Shown: one piece after another, positions 1 through 6,320 of the stretch | Layout of the letters: every line of letters begins with the position of its first letter | Numbering within the stretch: position 1 is the first letter of the stretch | Program-made: the position numbers and the translations under genes | Assembly (NCBI GenBank): GCA_031551765.1 | Contig: JAVBNC010000066.1 | Coordinates: 1-16,308, forward strand | From: JAVBNC01 sp031551765 | GTDB lineage: Bacteria; Desulfobacterota; Desulfovibrionia; Desulfovibrionales; Desulfovibrionaceae | Direction: 5' to 3' | Length of the DNA: 16,308 bases | Notes under the pieces: model-generated | Told to the model about the DNA's origin: nothing | Databases searched by the model: none | What the model saw: the letters and a program-made list of their open reading frames with translations, nothing else

Positions 1-140
1 AGGATTTTGCCACCAAGTGGCTTTGGAGTTATAACAATGAGCGCCCAAACATGGGCATCGGCGGGATCACTCCAGCCATGAAGCTGAAGCAAGCGGCATA
101 GGCGCTACTTTGAAGACCTACTAAAAATGGGATGATTACC
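1..140 (+). mobile_element. 3' remnant of an IS3-family insertion sequence, cut by the window edge
   Basis: The window opens in the last codons of an IS3-family transposase, followed by about 40 bases ending in GGGATGATTACC. In several IS3 elements the right inverted repeat ends in a similar GGGGATTACC-like sequence, so the element end is probably near 140. This cannot be confirmed because the left end is missing. No target duplication can be assessed. Assemblies often break in multicopy IS elements, which would explain why the window starts here. Confidence 0.6.
3..101 (+). CDS. IS3-family transposase (OrfB, rve integrase core), C-terminal fragment
   Basis: Reading from base 3, the frame gives about 32 residues and a TAG stop at 99-101. 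The fragment contains WSYNNERPNMGIGGITPAMKL, recognisable as the extreme C-terminus of IS3-family OrfB (DDE) transposases, where a YNxxRPHxxLGGxTPxxxL-type motif follows the catalytic core. The catalytic DDE residues lie upstream, outside the window. Whether the full gene is intact cannot be judged. The family call is from established knowledge of this tail motif. The IS3 subgroup is not assigned. Confidence 0.75.
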   Translation, partial: DFATKWLWSYNNERPNMGIGGITPAMKLKQAA

Positions 141-303
141 GCACCAAGCGTCCGGAAAAATACCGGCGCTGGCGCACTGGCTTGTGGAGGGAAAACAGCG
201 GATGGGAGATTGTGGCGGGTGCGTATTATTTACATGGTTACGGTACGTTGTGTCAAACTGATATGTTTGGAGGCAAATTTACCCCTTGCCCCTGTTGTGG
301 AAT
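141..303. other. Non-coding stretch between IS remnant and terminator
   Basis: No gene is supported here. A frame at 263-328 would encode a 21-residue peptide with a CPCC motif (start MFGGKFTPCPCCG). It has no ribosome binding site and runs into the terminator stem. It may be the debris of a cysteine-rich small gene interrupted by the IS, or chance. Confidence 0.4.
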
Positions 304-344
304 AAACAAGACCACCCGCAATCAATAGCGGGTGGTCTTGTTTT
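304..344. terminator. Strong rho-independent terminator hairpin
   Basis: A perfect 16-bp stem (arms 304-319 and 328-343) encloses an 8-nt loop. The plus strand ends in GTTTT. On the minus strand the stem is followed by GTTTATT. Position and symmetry fit termination of the minus-strand lipoprotein gene ending at 410, and the hairpin could also stop transcription coming out of the IS element. Confidence 0.8.
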
Positions 345-409
345 GGGTGCCTATGTTCCCTCCGCACCCTCACCTTGCTGTCAACCCGAACACTTTTTGT
401 ACGGAACAA

Positions 410-982
410 TCACTGCTGCAGCCTGGTAATTTTCTGGCCCTGCAGGCCAAGCCCTGCCATCAACCCTGATTGCCCATAAACGAAAGCATACACATCGGAC
501 CGGAGTGTGGTAGTTGAATAGTCCTTCGCCACGCCTTTATCCGCAAAAACAACGCTCGGGCCGACGCCGACGGACCAACTGCCGCTGCCGTCGAGAGACT
601 CAAAAGCTTTGTCCGTCATCAGGAACAGGGCTTCGGAATAATCCTGCGCCCCCGCTTGCAGGCCATAGGAAAACGAGGTCGCGTTATAGTACCCCAATAC
701 GCGCCCTTCCGGGGAGAACATCACGCCGTTGCCCCCGGAACCCCCAACAAGAAGCCCCAGCCTGAAAATATCCGGAAAGACAAGCACGGCTTTGGCGCGC
801 GCCCCCAATTCCTTGGCTTCCGGCGTTGTCGCATAGAGAAGCTCCAATGACCTGCTCGCCTCTTTTGCCAGGTCCGCTCGCGAAATATCCGACATTTTCG
901 GGTTGGTCATGCTTGTGCACGCGCTCAACAAAGCCATTGAGGTGAATAGAACAAGCTGGATGAACATTTTTTTCGCTTTCAT
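410..982 (-). CDS. SYLF/Ysc84-domain lipoprotein
   Basis: This 190-residue protein has a lipoprotein signal: a KAKK basic start, a hydrophobic run, then lipobox LLSAC with Cys22 as the lipid-attachment site. The rest matches the SYLF (YSC84/DUF500) lipid-binding fold as found in bacteria. Supporting motifs are AKAVLVFPDI, a glycine-rich GLLVGGSGGNGVMF segment, the SYGLQAGAQ segment, and a C-terminal LMAGLGLQGQKI. The family is known for binding phosphoinositides in eukaryotes; the function of bacterial lipoprotein versions is not settled. The start is supported by an AGGAG site (989-993 on the plus strand) 6 nt from the ATG. It is a single-gene unit, divergent from the znu-like operon, with the hairpin at 304-344 downstream. 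The residue after the lipobox Cys is Thr, so outer-membrane sorting is likely (inference). Confidence 0.85.
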   Translation of the reverse strand: MKAKKMFIQLVLFTSMALLSACTSMTNPKMSDISRADLAKEASRSLELLYATTPEAKELGARAKAVLVFPDIFRLGLLVGGSGGNGVMFSPEGRVLGYYNATSFSYGLQAGAQDYSEALFLMTDKAFESLDGSGSWSVGVGPSVVFADKGVAKDYSTTTLRSDVYAFVYGQSGLMAGLGLQGQKITRLQQ

Positions 983-1227
983 GGAAATCTCCTGTATAAA
1001 AGCTGTGATATCTTAAGGCCGCTTGGTGGCTGCCGCTTTTTTGATGATGGCGGCGCATCAAACCTAAGCTGTATTACATATCAGGATCGGCAGGAGCGGT
1101 AAAGCGCCAGCGCGATTTAGGGCACAATTCGCCCCGTGCCGGCCGGAAGCATTGACAGCGCGGCCAGCGCGGACATATCATGTTAAGAATAGTATCCCGC
1201 CCTTCTGAGAGTGTTTTGGAGTTTCAC
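983..1227. other. Divergent intergenic region
   Basis: It separates the minus-strand SYLF gene from the plus-strand metal transporter operon. It holds the SYLF ribosome binding site and the plus-strand promoter at 1152-1181. I looked for a Zur-like palindrome near the promoter and did not find a convincing one. Confidence 0.6.
1152..1181 (+). promoter_or_regulatory. Sigma-70-type promoter of the znu-like operon
   Basis: TTGACA at 1152-1157 (6/6) is followed by an 18-nt spacer and TATCAT at 1176-1181 (5/6). The in-frame ATG at 1180 lies inside the -10 hexamer and so could not be on the transcript. This supports translation starting at 1228. An A/T-rich stretch follows. Confidence 0.65.
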
Positions 1228-2112
1228 ATGCGCCGTTTTTTCATGTTGCTTATCTTTTTGCTGTCCTGGCTGCAGGTCCAGGGACAAGCCTATGCGGCTC
1301 CCTTGCCCGTGCTGGTCAGCGTACCGCCACAAAAATATTTCGTGGACCGCGTGGGCGGGGACCGGGTGGCGGTCACGGTCTTGGTGGCCCAAAACCGGGA
1401 CCCGCACTCCTACGAGCCCACGGCCTCGCAAATGGCCCACGCGCACACGGCCAGGCTCTACTTCGCGGTGGGCGTGCCCTTTGAGCGGCAGTGGCTGCCC
1501 CGCATCCAGGCTCTGGCCCCAAAGATGACCGTAGTGCGCCACAGCCGGGGCAAATCTGCCGGAACGCAGCCCGGCGGAAAGCCGGAACAGCATGACGCCC
1601 ACGCCGGGCACGACCACAGCGACGACCCGCACATCTGGGTTTCCCCCGCCATGGTCCGGCTTATGGTGCAGGAAATCCGCGACGCTCTTTGCGTGGCCGA
1701 CCCAGCCGGGGCGGATAGCTACCGCAAAAACAGCGATGCCTTTGTGGCGGAAGTGGACGCGCTCAATACGCGTGTTGCTGACCTGTTCAAGCCCATCCCG
1801 GAGGAGAAGCGCGTTTTCCTGTCCCTGCACGAAGGCTGGGCCTATTACGCATCCAACTTCGGGCTGCACGAGCTGACAGTGGAACTGGACGGCAAGGAAC
1901 CCGGCCCCAAAAGCATGGCGGCCATCATTAAAAAGGCCAAAGAGCGCAAGGTGAACACCGTGGTGGTGGATTCCTCCACCAGCAAGGCCACGGCCGCGTC
2001 CCTGCGAGAAAACCTCAAGGCCCGGCTCGTCAGGGCCAACGCCCTGGAAGAAAACTGGCCCGGCTTCTTGTGGCACTTTTCCAGCGCGCTGGCCCAAAGC
2101 CTCCAGCAGTGA
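1228..2112 (+). CDS. znuA: Zinc (or Mn/Fe) ABC transporter, periplasmic metal-binding protein
   Basis: This is a cluster A-I (ZnuA/TroA) substrate-binding protein of 294 residues that delivers a divalent metal to the membrane permease. The start at 1228 is chosen because GGAG sits 6 nt upstream, it begins the signal peptide (MRRFFML..., likely cleaved after AYA-23), and the earlier in-frame ATG at 1180 overlaps the promoter. Metal ligands expected for the family are visible: His60 in DPHSYEPT, His135 in DPHIW, His201 in LSLHEGW, and an Asp at 248 in VVVDSS. Between the first two lies a His/Asp-rich loop (residues 122-135), typical of zinc-specific members, so zinc is the favoured substrate (inference). 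The gene heads an operon with the ATPase 6 nt downstream and the permease after it. Zur regulation is plausible, but no operator was identified. Confidence 0.9.
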   Translation: MRRFFMLLIFLLSWLQVQGQAYAAPLPVLVSVPPQKYFVDRVGGDRVAVTVLVAQNRDPHSYEPTASQMAHAHTARLYFAVGVPFERQWLPRIQALAPKMTVVRHSRGKSAGTQPGGKPEQHDAHAGHDHSDDPHIWVSPAMVRLMVQEIRDALCVADPAGADSYRKNSDAFVAEVDALNTRVADLFKPIPEEKRVFLSLHEGWAYYASNFGLHELTVELDGKEPGPKSMAAIIKKAKERKVNTVVVDSSTSKATAASLRENLKARLVRANALEENWPGFLWHFSSALAQSLQQ

Positions 2113-2118
2113 GCATAT

Positions 2119-2949
2119 ATGCAACACGCACCCGCTCCCCACGCCGCCCCGGCTCCCGTTCCGGCCCCTGCTCTCGATATAAGCGGGCTGAGCTTTTCCC
2201 GCGACGGCGAGACCGTTCTGCAGGATGTCTCCCTGCGCGTGGATCAAGGGGGCTTTCTGGCCGTGCTGGGCCCCAACGGCGGCGGCAAAACCACCCTGCT
2301 GCGCATCGTTCTGGGCCTGCTCCGTCCGGACGTGGGCACGCTGGCCGTGTTCGGCCGGGCACCGGAAGAAGTGCGCACCCAGCTCGGCTATGTGCCCCAG
2401 TATTCCACCATGCGGCCGGATTTTCCCGCCACCGTGCTGCAGTTGACGCTCATGGGGGCCAGCGGAAAAGGCTGGGGCGGCACCCTGTGGCCGGAAGACA
2501 AGGCCGCCAGGGTAAAAGCCCTGGAACTGCTGTCCGTCCTGGGCATTGCGGACGAGGCCAAGCGCCCCATCTCTGCCCTGTCCGGCGGGCAGCGCCAAAG
2601 GCTGCTGGTGGCGCGCGCCCTTATGGGCCGCCCCGCCAACGCGCCTTTTCTGCTGCTGCTGGACGAACCCACGGCCAGCATCGACCCGCAGGGAAAATTC
2701 TGCTTTTACGAATTTCTCCACAAGCTGAGGGGAGAAATCACCATCATCGTCGTCAGCCACGACCTGAGCATGGCTTCCCCGTTTTTCAGCCACGTGGCCC
2801 TGGTAAACCGTACCCTGACCCTGGCGCCCGGCGGCAAGCCTTCTTTTGAGCTGCTGCAGTCCATGCTTGGCGCCCATTCCCCGGAATGCCCCATGGGCAA
2901 CCTGATGCAGGGCGGCCAGAGCAAGCCGCCCTCCGCCACCATTCTGTAA
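2119..2949 (+). CDS. znuC: Metal ABC transporter ATP-binding protein
   Basis: This 276-residue ABC ATPase energises metal import on the cytoplasmic face. All nucleotide-binding motifs are present in order: Walker A GPNGGGKTT (51-59), Q-loop Gln94 in YVPQ, signature LSGGQRQR (154-161), Walker B LLLLDEP (178-184) with D-loop SIDP, and H-loop His214 in VVSHD. The GGGKTT version of Walker A is common in the ZnuC/MntB branch. The first 18 residues are an unusual His/Ala/Pro-rich extension ahead of the domain. A later start would lose part of the first strand, so the extension is probably real, although the ribosome binding site is weak. It lies 6 nt after the binding protein and 11 nt before the permease. 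The C-terminus has a Cys (SPECPMG) but no obvious added domain. Confidence 0.93.
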   Translation: MQHAPAPHAAPAPVPAPALDISGLSFSRDGETVLQDVSLRVDQGGFLAVLGPNGGGKTTLLRIVLGLLRPDVGTLAVFGRAPEEVRTQLGYVPQYSTMRPDFPATVLQLTLMGASGKGWGGTLWPEDKAARVKALELLSVLGIADEAKRPISALSGGQRQRLLVARALMGRPANAPFLLLLDEPTASIDPQGKFCFYEFLHKLRGEITIIVVSHDLSMASPFFSHVALVNRTLTLAPGGKPSFELLQSMLGAHSPECPMGNLMQGGQSKPPSATIL

Positions 2950-2960
2950 GGCCGCCCACT

Positions 2961-3797
2961 ATGGAAATCCTGAACTACTCCTTCATGCAGCACGCGCTCC
3001 TGGCCGCGGTTTTGTGCAGCCTGGCCTGCGGCGTCATCGGCAGCCTGGTGGTGCTCAACCGGCTGGCCTTTCTGGCCGGGGCCGTGGCCCACGCGGCTTA
3101 CGGCGGCATAGGTATAGCCTTTATGTTCGCCCTGCCGCCGCTGCCCTGCACGCTGGGCTTTTCCCTGGTTTCCTCGCTGCTCATGGCCCAGGTGGCGTCC
3201 CGCAAGGAGCAGCGCGGCCGCGCGGAAGAAACGGACGCGGCCATCGGCATACTTTGGGCGGCGGGCATGGCTTTCGGCATTATCCTGGTGGAATGCACCC
3301 CCGGCTATGCCGGAGATTTGACGGGCTTTCTGTTCGGCAGCATCCTGGCCGTGCCCGCGGCCAACCTCTGGCTCATGACCCTGCTGGATGCGCTCCTACT
3401 CGGCCTGTTCCTCTATTTCCGCCAGGGCTTCACCGCGCTGACCCTGGATCCGGATTTCGCGGCCGCCAGGGGCCTGCCCGTGCGCGGCCTGTTCTTTCTG
3501 CTGGTGGGCATGACCAGCGTGGCCGTGGTCATGCTGCTTCAGGCCGTGGGCCTTATCCTGGTCATAGCACTCTTGACCATTCCGCCCCAGATGGCCCGGC
3601 GCTGCACGGACACCCTGGGCGGCATGATGACCCTGGCCGCGCTGCTGTGCTTTTTTTTCTGCGTTGCGGGCCTGGCCGTGGCCTACTGGGCGGACCTTTC
3701 CTCCGGTGCGGCCATTATCGGCGTCACCACCCTCTTCTACTGCCTGCAAACCGCCTCCCTCGGATTGCGCAGGTTGCGCGGAAAACGCCCCGCATAG
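2961..3797 (+). CDS. znuB: Metal ABC transporter permease
   Basis: This 278-residue integral membrane protein of the ABC-3 family (ZnuB/TroC) forms the transmembrane channel as a dimer. About eight hydrophobic helices are visible. Family hallmarks are the early RLAFLAGAVAHAAYGGIG segment, the GFLFGSILAV segment, the TLDPDFAAARGLP cytoplasmic loop that contacts the ATPase, and LLQAVGLILVIALLTIPPQMAR. I chose the ATG at 2961 because AAGG, overlapping the previous stop codon, lies 9 nt upstream and the protein then begins at the usual position. A longer frame from 2886 would overlap the ATPase by about 60 bases and add a non-homologous arginine/histidine-rich leader. It is the last gene of the operon, followed by the terminator at 3863. 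Confidence 0.92.
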   Translation: MEILNYSFMQHALLAAVLCSLACGVIGSLVVLNRLAFLAGAVAHAAYGGIGIAFMFALPPLPCTLGFSLVSSLLMAQVASRKEQRGRAEETDAAIGILWAAGMAFGIILVECTPGYAGDLTGFLFGSILAVPAANLWLMTLLDALLLGLFLYFRQGFTALTLDPDFAAARGLPVRGLFFLLVGMTSVAVVMLLQAVGLILVIALLTIPPQMARRCTDTLGGMMTLAALLCFFFCVAGLAVAYWADLSSGAAIIGVTTLFYCLQTASLGLRRLRGKRPA

Positions 3798-3862
3798 CTT
3801 CCTCCCTCTCCCTTCCTCTCGCCGTTTCGGCTTTGGCAAGCACTTTGCATAAATTGTGAAAA

Positions 3863-3896
3863 GCCGCCGCCGCGCACGCGGCGGCGGCAATCTTTT
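3863..3896 (+). terminator. Terminator of the metal transporter operon
   Basis: A 12-bp pure G/C inverted repeat (3863-3874 and 3877-3888), in practice an 11-bp stem with a 4-nt loop, is followed by AATCTTTT. The T-tract is interrupted but the stem is very stable. Confidence 0.75.
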
Positions 3897-3976
3897 CCGC
3901 AACCCGGTCCGCCGGGCGCGGGTAAAGAAAAGCCCCCTTTCCGCCGATAAGAGGGGCAAAAGAAACGCTCCCCATC

Positions 3977-3982
3977 GGAGGT
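3977..3982 (+). promoter_or_regulatory. Strong ribosome binding site deciding the start at 3990
   Basis: GGAGGT lies 7 nt before the ATG at 3990. It is the best Shine-Dalgarno site near this gene and favours 3990 over the in-frame ATG at 4080. Confidence 0.7.
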
Positions 3983-3989
3983 AGCTTGT

Positions 3990-4931
3990 ATGCGGCAGCA
4001 TCCTGCCTATGTGTATACGAATAAAACCGAACCCCGGGCCGTCAGCCGCGCGGTGCCCCTTGGCAACGACTCGCGCGGAATGGCCAGGCTGCTCTTTCTG
4101 CTGCTCTGCGCGCTGTGCCTTGCGGCCGTGCAGGGCTGCGCTTCCAAAACGCCCGGCAACGGCGCGCCGGAAATGCCCAAAAGCATGAAAGAGCCGCAAA
4201 ACAGCCAGGGCGTGATGATGGGCGCGTTGCCCGTCAAAGAAAACGGCACCGCCACCTATAACGGCAAAAAAGTCCCGTTGCGGGAAGTGACGCGTTCCGA
4301 CGTGGGCGTGGCCATGCCCGACGGCAACGGCGGCGTGGTCTGGATGCCCGTCCCGCCCCAGGGGCCGGAAGCGGGCTACATGGACGCGCGCGAGCTGCGC
4401 CTGAAAATGCGCGAGTTGGCGGACCAGCTCATCAGCGGCATGCGGGACCACGCCCTGGCCTCTTCCGTGGCCCTGCCCACGTCCTTTGTGCACCAGGACG
4501 ATTTTGACCAGACCTCGTCCTTTGGCCGCTTCGTCTCGGAGCAGCTGTTCTACGAATTCAACCAGCGCGGCTTCCCGGTGCGGGAATACCGTCTGGCCGG
4601 CGCGCTGAAAACCACTAAGAACGGCGAATTCCTGCTCTCCAGAGCCGTGTCCTCCATTTCCGCCAAGGACCCCAATTCGGTGTTCGTGGTGGGCACTTAT
4701 TACGCGGACCGGCAGGCGGTGTTCGTCAACGCCCGCCTGGTGCGCGGCGGCAACGGCCAGGTGCTGCGCACGGCCCAACTGGTGATGGCGCCCAACGAAC
4801 TGACCCGGCGCATGCTGGGCGGGGCCGGAGGCAAAAAAATGCAGGCCGGTTCCATAGGCATACGGGATTACAAAAGCGCCACGCAACCGACAAACCTCAC
4901 CCCCATCGACAAGGGCGAGGACATTCACTAA
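3990..4931 (+). CDS. FlgO-domain outer-membrane lipoprotein
   Basis: This predicted lipoprotein has 313 residues. A hydrophobic run (residues 32-46) leads to lipobox AVQGC with lipidated Cys50, then a low-complexity linker and a C-terminal domain (about 140-280) resembling FlgO, a family first described as Vibrio outer-membrane flagellar-associated lipoproteins. Shared landmarks with the paralogue at 5425-6018 are the GEFLLSR (212-218) and VVGTY (233-237) motifs followed by a VNARLV strand. The start at 3990 has an excellent GGAGGT site but puts 30 polar residues ahead of the signal peptide, which is unusual. The internal ATG at 4080 would give a conventional MARLLFLLLC signal much like the MARLFF of the next gene, but has almost no ribosome binding site. 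It lies 11 nt upstream of the small lipoprotein gene, so co-transcription is likely. The flagellar role is family knowledge only; no flagellar gene is in view. Confidence 0.75.
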   Translation: MRQHPAYVYTNKTEPRAVSRAVPLGNDSRGMARLLFLLLCALCLAAVQGCASKTPGNGAPEMPKSMKEPQNSQGVMMGALPVKENGTATYNGKKVPLREVTRSDVGVAMPDGNGGVVWMPVPPQGPEAGYMDARELRLKMRELADQLISGMRDHALASSVALPTSFVHQDDFDQTSSFGRFVSEQLFYEFNQRGFPVREYRLAGALKTTKNGEFLLSRAVSSISAKDPNSVFVVGTYYADRQAVFVNARLVRGGNGQVLRTAQLVMAPNELTRRMLGGAGGKKMQAGSIGIRDYKSATQPTNLTPIDKGEDIH

Positions 4932-4942
4932 GGGAGCGCCCC

Positions 4943-5242
4943 ATGGCCCGCTTGTTTTTTGCCGTTGCCCTGCTGTCGGGCAGTTTGCTCTTGGGAGGGT
5001 GTTCCCTCTATCGCAAGGTGACCGGCACCCCCCCACCCCAGGATGTGGCCACCAGTGAACGGCCGCCGCAAAGCCTGTACAATTTCAAAATGGGGCGCGA
5101 ATACGCGGCCCAGGGCCGTTACGAGCTGGCCCGTGAACAGTACCTGATAGCTTACGCCGGGGCGGAAAACGACGCGGTTATGCGCGACGCCGCCGCCCGT
5201 GAGGTGCAGGCCATGGACATGATCATCAAAACCCAGCGCTAG
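4943..5242 (+). CDS. Small TPR-like lipoprotein
   Basis: This 99-residue lipoprotein starts MARLFFAVALL and has a lipobox LLGGC with Cys20 as the lipidation site. After a Pro-rich linker, residues 45-95 form two or three amphipathic helices. They contain the pattern NFKMGREYAAQGRYELAREQY, which resembles one TPR unit (small residues spaced G/A-x-x-A-x-x-G). A single repeat is too short for a full TPR superhelix, so it may pack against a partner, possibly the FlgO-like lipoprotein encoded 11 nt upstream (inference). The start has GGGA 8 nt upstream. Its TAG stop is embedded in the left arm of the palindrome at 5242-5266. I do not recognise a specific named family. Confidence 0.75.
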   Translation: MARLFFAVALLSGSLLLGGCSLYRKVTGTPPPQDVATSERPPQSLYNFKMGREYAAQGRYELAREQYLIAYAGAENDAVMRDAAAREVQAMDMIIKTQR

Positions 5243-5375
5243 AGCAATTTCACTTTGAAATTGCTCGGCAGACGCGTAGCGGATGCCCGCGAAGCGCGTT
5301 GTTTATACCTTATGATTTCGTGTAGTTATGAGAACAACCTGATACCGTTGGCAAAACGGTTTGTGTGCAATTTCA
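5242..5375. repeat. Structured intergenic repeat-like element with three hairpins
   Basis: Three inverted repeats follow each other. First is a perfect 11-bp palindrome (5242-5252 with 5256-5266, loop CTT) overlapping the upstream stop codon. Second is a GCGG/CCGC stem flanked by outer CGC/GCG pairs with symmetric GTA/GAA internal loops (5273-5296). Third is ACCGTT/AACGGT with loop GGCAA (5344-5360). The 9-mer GCAATTTCA of the first palindrome (5244-5252) recurs directly at 5367-5375. The segment is A/T-richer than its flanks and sits between two co-directional genes. This resembles a REP/MITE-type repeat or a structured RNA. Copy number cannot be judged from one window. Confidence 0.5.
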
Positions 5376-5424
5376 AAATTACAATGTGCTAGGCGCCCAC
5401 GCCCTACGCAACGCAGGAACAGCC

Positions 5425-6018
5425 ATGCGTACCTTTCTTTTCTCTCTCCTCTGCGCCGCCCTTTTGCTGCCCGCCCAAACGGCGGCCGCCACCGAATTTT
5501 CCGAAGGCGCTGTGCCGCAGGCGGCTTCCGCCCTGGCCCGGATCATAGACGGCCAGGTGGCGGAACGCCTGGGACAGGGGGATGGCCCGGCTCAGGGCGT
5601 TTCCCTGGCCGTGACCGTGCCCGTGAGCGTCAGCAATTTGGAGGAATCCAACCCCCTGGCCCGCCAGATGGCGGAAGAGCTGGCCCGCTGGTTCTCCCAG
5701 GCCGGGTATTCCGTACAGGAAATCCGTAAAGGCAAAACCCTGCTCTTTGAGCCGGAAATGGGCGAAATGCTGCTCACCCGGCGCATCGGGCTGCTGGGCA
5801 GCGCCAACGTGAAAAGCAGCGCCATTCTGGTCGGCACCTACACCCTGACGCCCAAACACGCGCGCTTCAATATCCGCCTGGTGGAGACGAACAGCCAGGA
5901 AGTGCTGGGTATAGCCACGGTCAGCGTCCCTCTGGGTTCCGAACTCAAGCCGCTGCTGGGGCAGGCCGCCCGCCGGGGCGCGGGCATAGAGCCCACGGTG
6001 GCCACCATGCTGCCGTAA
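5425..6018 (+). CDS. Exported FlgO-domain protein, paralogue of the 3990-4931 product
   Basis: This 197-residue secreted protein has a signal peptide (MRTFLFSLLCAALLLPAQTAAA, cleavage probably before Thr23) with no lipobox, so it is soluble or periplasmic rather than lipidated. The domain at about 55-185 parallels the FlgO-like lipoprotein upstream: GEMLLTR (113-119) matches GEFLLSR, LVGTY (135-139) matches VVGTY, and a following FNIRLV strand matches VNARLV. The start at 5425 has AGGA 6 nt upstream. A GTG at 5365 would add 20 residues before the signal peptide and lies in the repeat-like element, so it is rejected. The protein ends just before a very strong terminator. Function is unknown beyond the family link. 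Confidence 0.75.
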   Translation: MRTFLFSLLCAALLLPAQTAAATEFSEGAVPQAASALARIIDGQVAERLGQGDGPAQGVSLAVTVPVSVSNLEESNPLARQMAEELARWFSQAGYSVQEIRKGKTLLFEPEMGEMLLTRRIGLLGSANVKSSAILVGTYTLTPKHARFNIRLVETNSQEVLGIATVSVPLGSELKPLLGQAARRGAGIEPTVATMLP

Positions 6019-6080
6019 GGCTCTCTTGGGCGTTTCGACAAAAAAACCGTTTCCTTTTATCCCTCCCGTCCGACGTGTTG

Positions 6081-6124
6081 AAAGCGCAAAACCCGCGCAT
6101 ACCCCGCGGGTTTTGCGCTTTTCT
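6081..6124 (+). terminator. Strong rho-independent terminator
   Basis: A perfect 17-bp stem (6081-6097 with 6105-6121) with a 7-nt loop ends in a T-rich tail (GCTTTTCTT). It closes the FlgO-like cluster 62 nt after the stop codon. Confidence 0.88.
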
Positions 6125-6198
6125 TCACCCTGTCGGGCTTTCGGCTCCGCGCTTCACTTTCCCATTCCCTCATGGTAAGCGGTTTAGCTAACTATCTC

Positions 6199-6226
6199 TT
6201 GATTTTTGCCTAAAGCGTACTATATT
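6199..6226 (+). promoter_or_regulatory. Probable promoter of the V4R-GGDEF operon
   Basis: TTGATT at 6199-6204 (4/6) is separated by 16 nt from TATATT at 6221-6226 (5/6), in a locally A/T-rich stretch. Transcription would begin near 6233, leaving an mRNA leader of almost 90 nt. Confidence 0.55.
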
Positions 6227-6246
6227 GCTCTATTAAGCTGAACTAA

Positions 6247-6310
6247 CGGGATGGCCTCCCGAAACCCGCCCATGGCGCAACTCCGTCGAACTATGCCAAG
6301 GGCTTAGGGG
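6247..6310 (+). promoter_or_regulatory. Structured 5' leader ahead of the V4R gene, class not recognised
   Basis: Two adjacent hairpins lie in the leader. CGGGA/TCCCG (6247-6251 with 6257-6261, loop TGGCC) is followed by GCCCATGGC/GCCAAGGGC (6268-6276 with 6295-6303), which is eight pairs with one symmetric A-A mismatch around an 18-nt loop. The Shine-Dalgarno AGGGG (6306-6310) starts 3 nt after the second stem. I compared it by memory with the GEMM (c-di-GMP-I) and mini-ykkC consensus and saw no match. It may be a cis-regulatory RNA or a protein-binding leader. Confidence 0.4.
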
Positions 6311-6320
6311 AAAAATAGAT

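Noticed and set aside
263..328. 21-codon frame with a CPCC motif
   Set aside because: No ribosome binding site, very short, and it overlaps the terminator stem; kept only as possible debris.
1183..2877. Minus-strand open frame of 564 codons across the metal transporter genes
   Set aside because: It is an antisense shadow of znuA and znuC with repetitive Gly/His/Gln content and no family resemblance.
2886..2960. Longer start for the permease at 2886
   Set aside because: It would overlap the ATPase gene and add a polar leader foreign to the family; the ATG at 2961 has a proper ribosome binding site.
3396..5036. Minus-strand open frame of 546 codons
   Set aside because: It spans antisense to znuB, the terminator and the FlgO-like gene; no coherent domain is seen.
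6247..6303. Cyclic di-GMP (GEMM) riboswitch upstream of the V4R/GGDEF pair
   Set aside because: The conserved GEMM segments (GGCAAACC, GGGACGCAAAGCC, GGTAGC) are absent, so I report only an unclassified structured leader.
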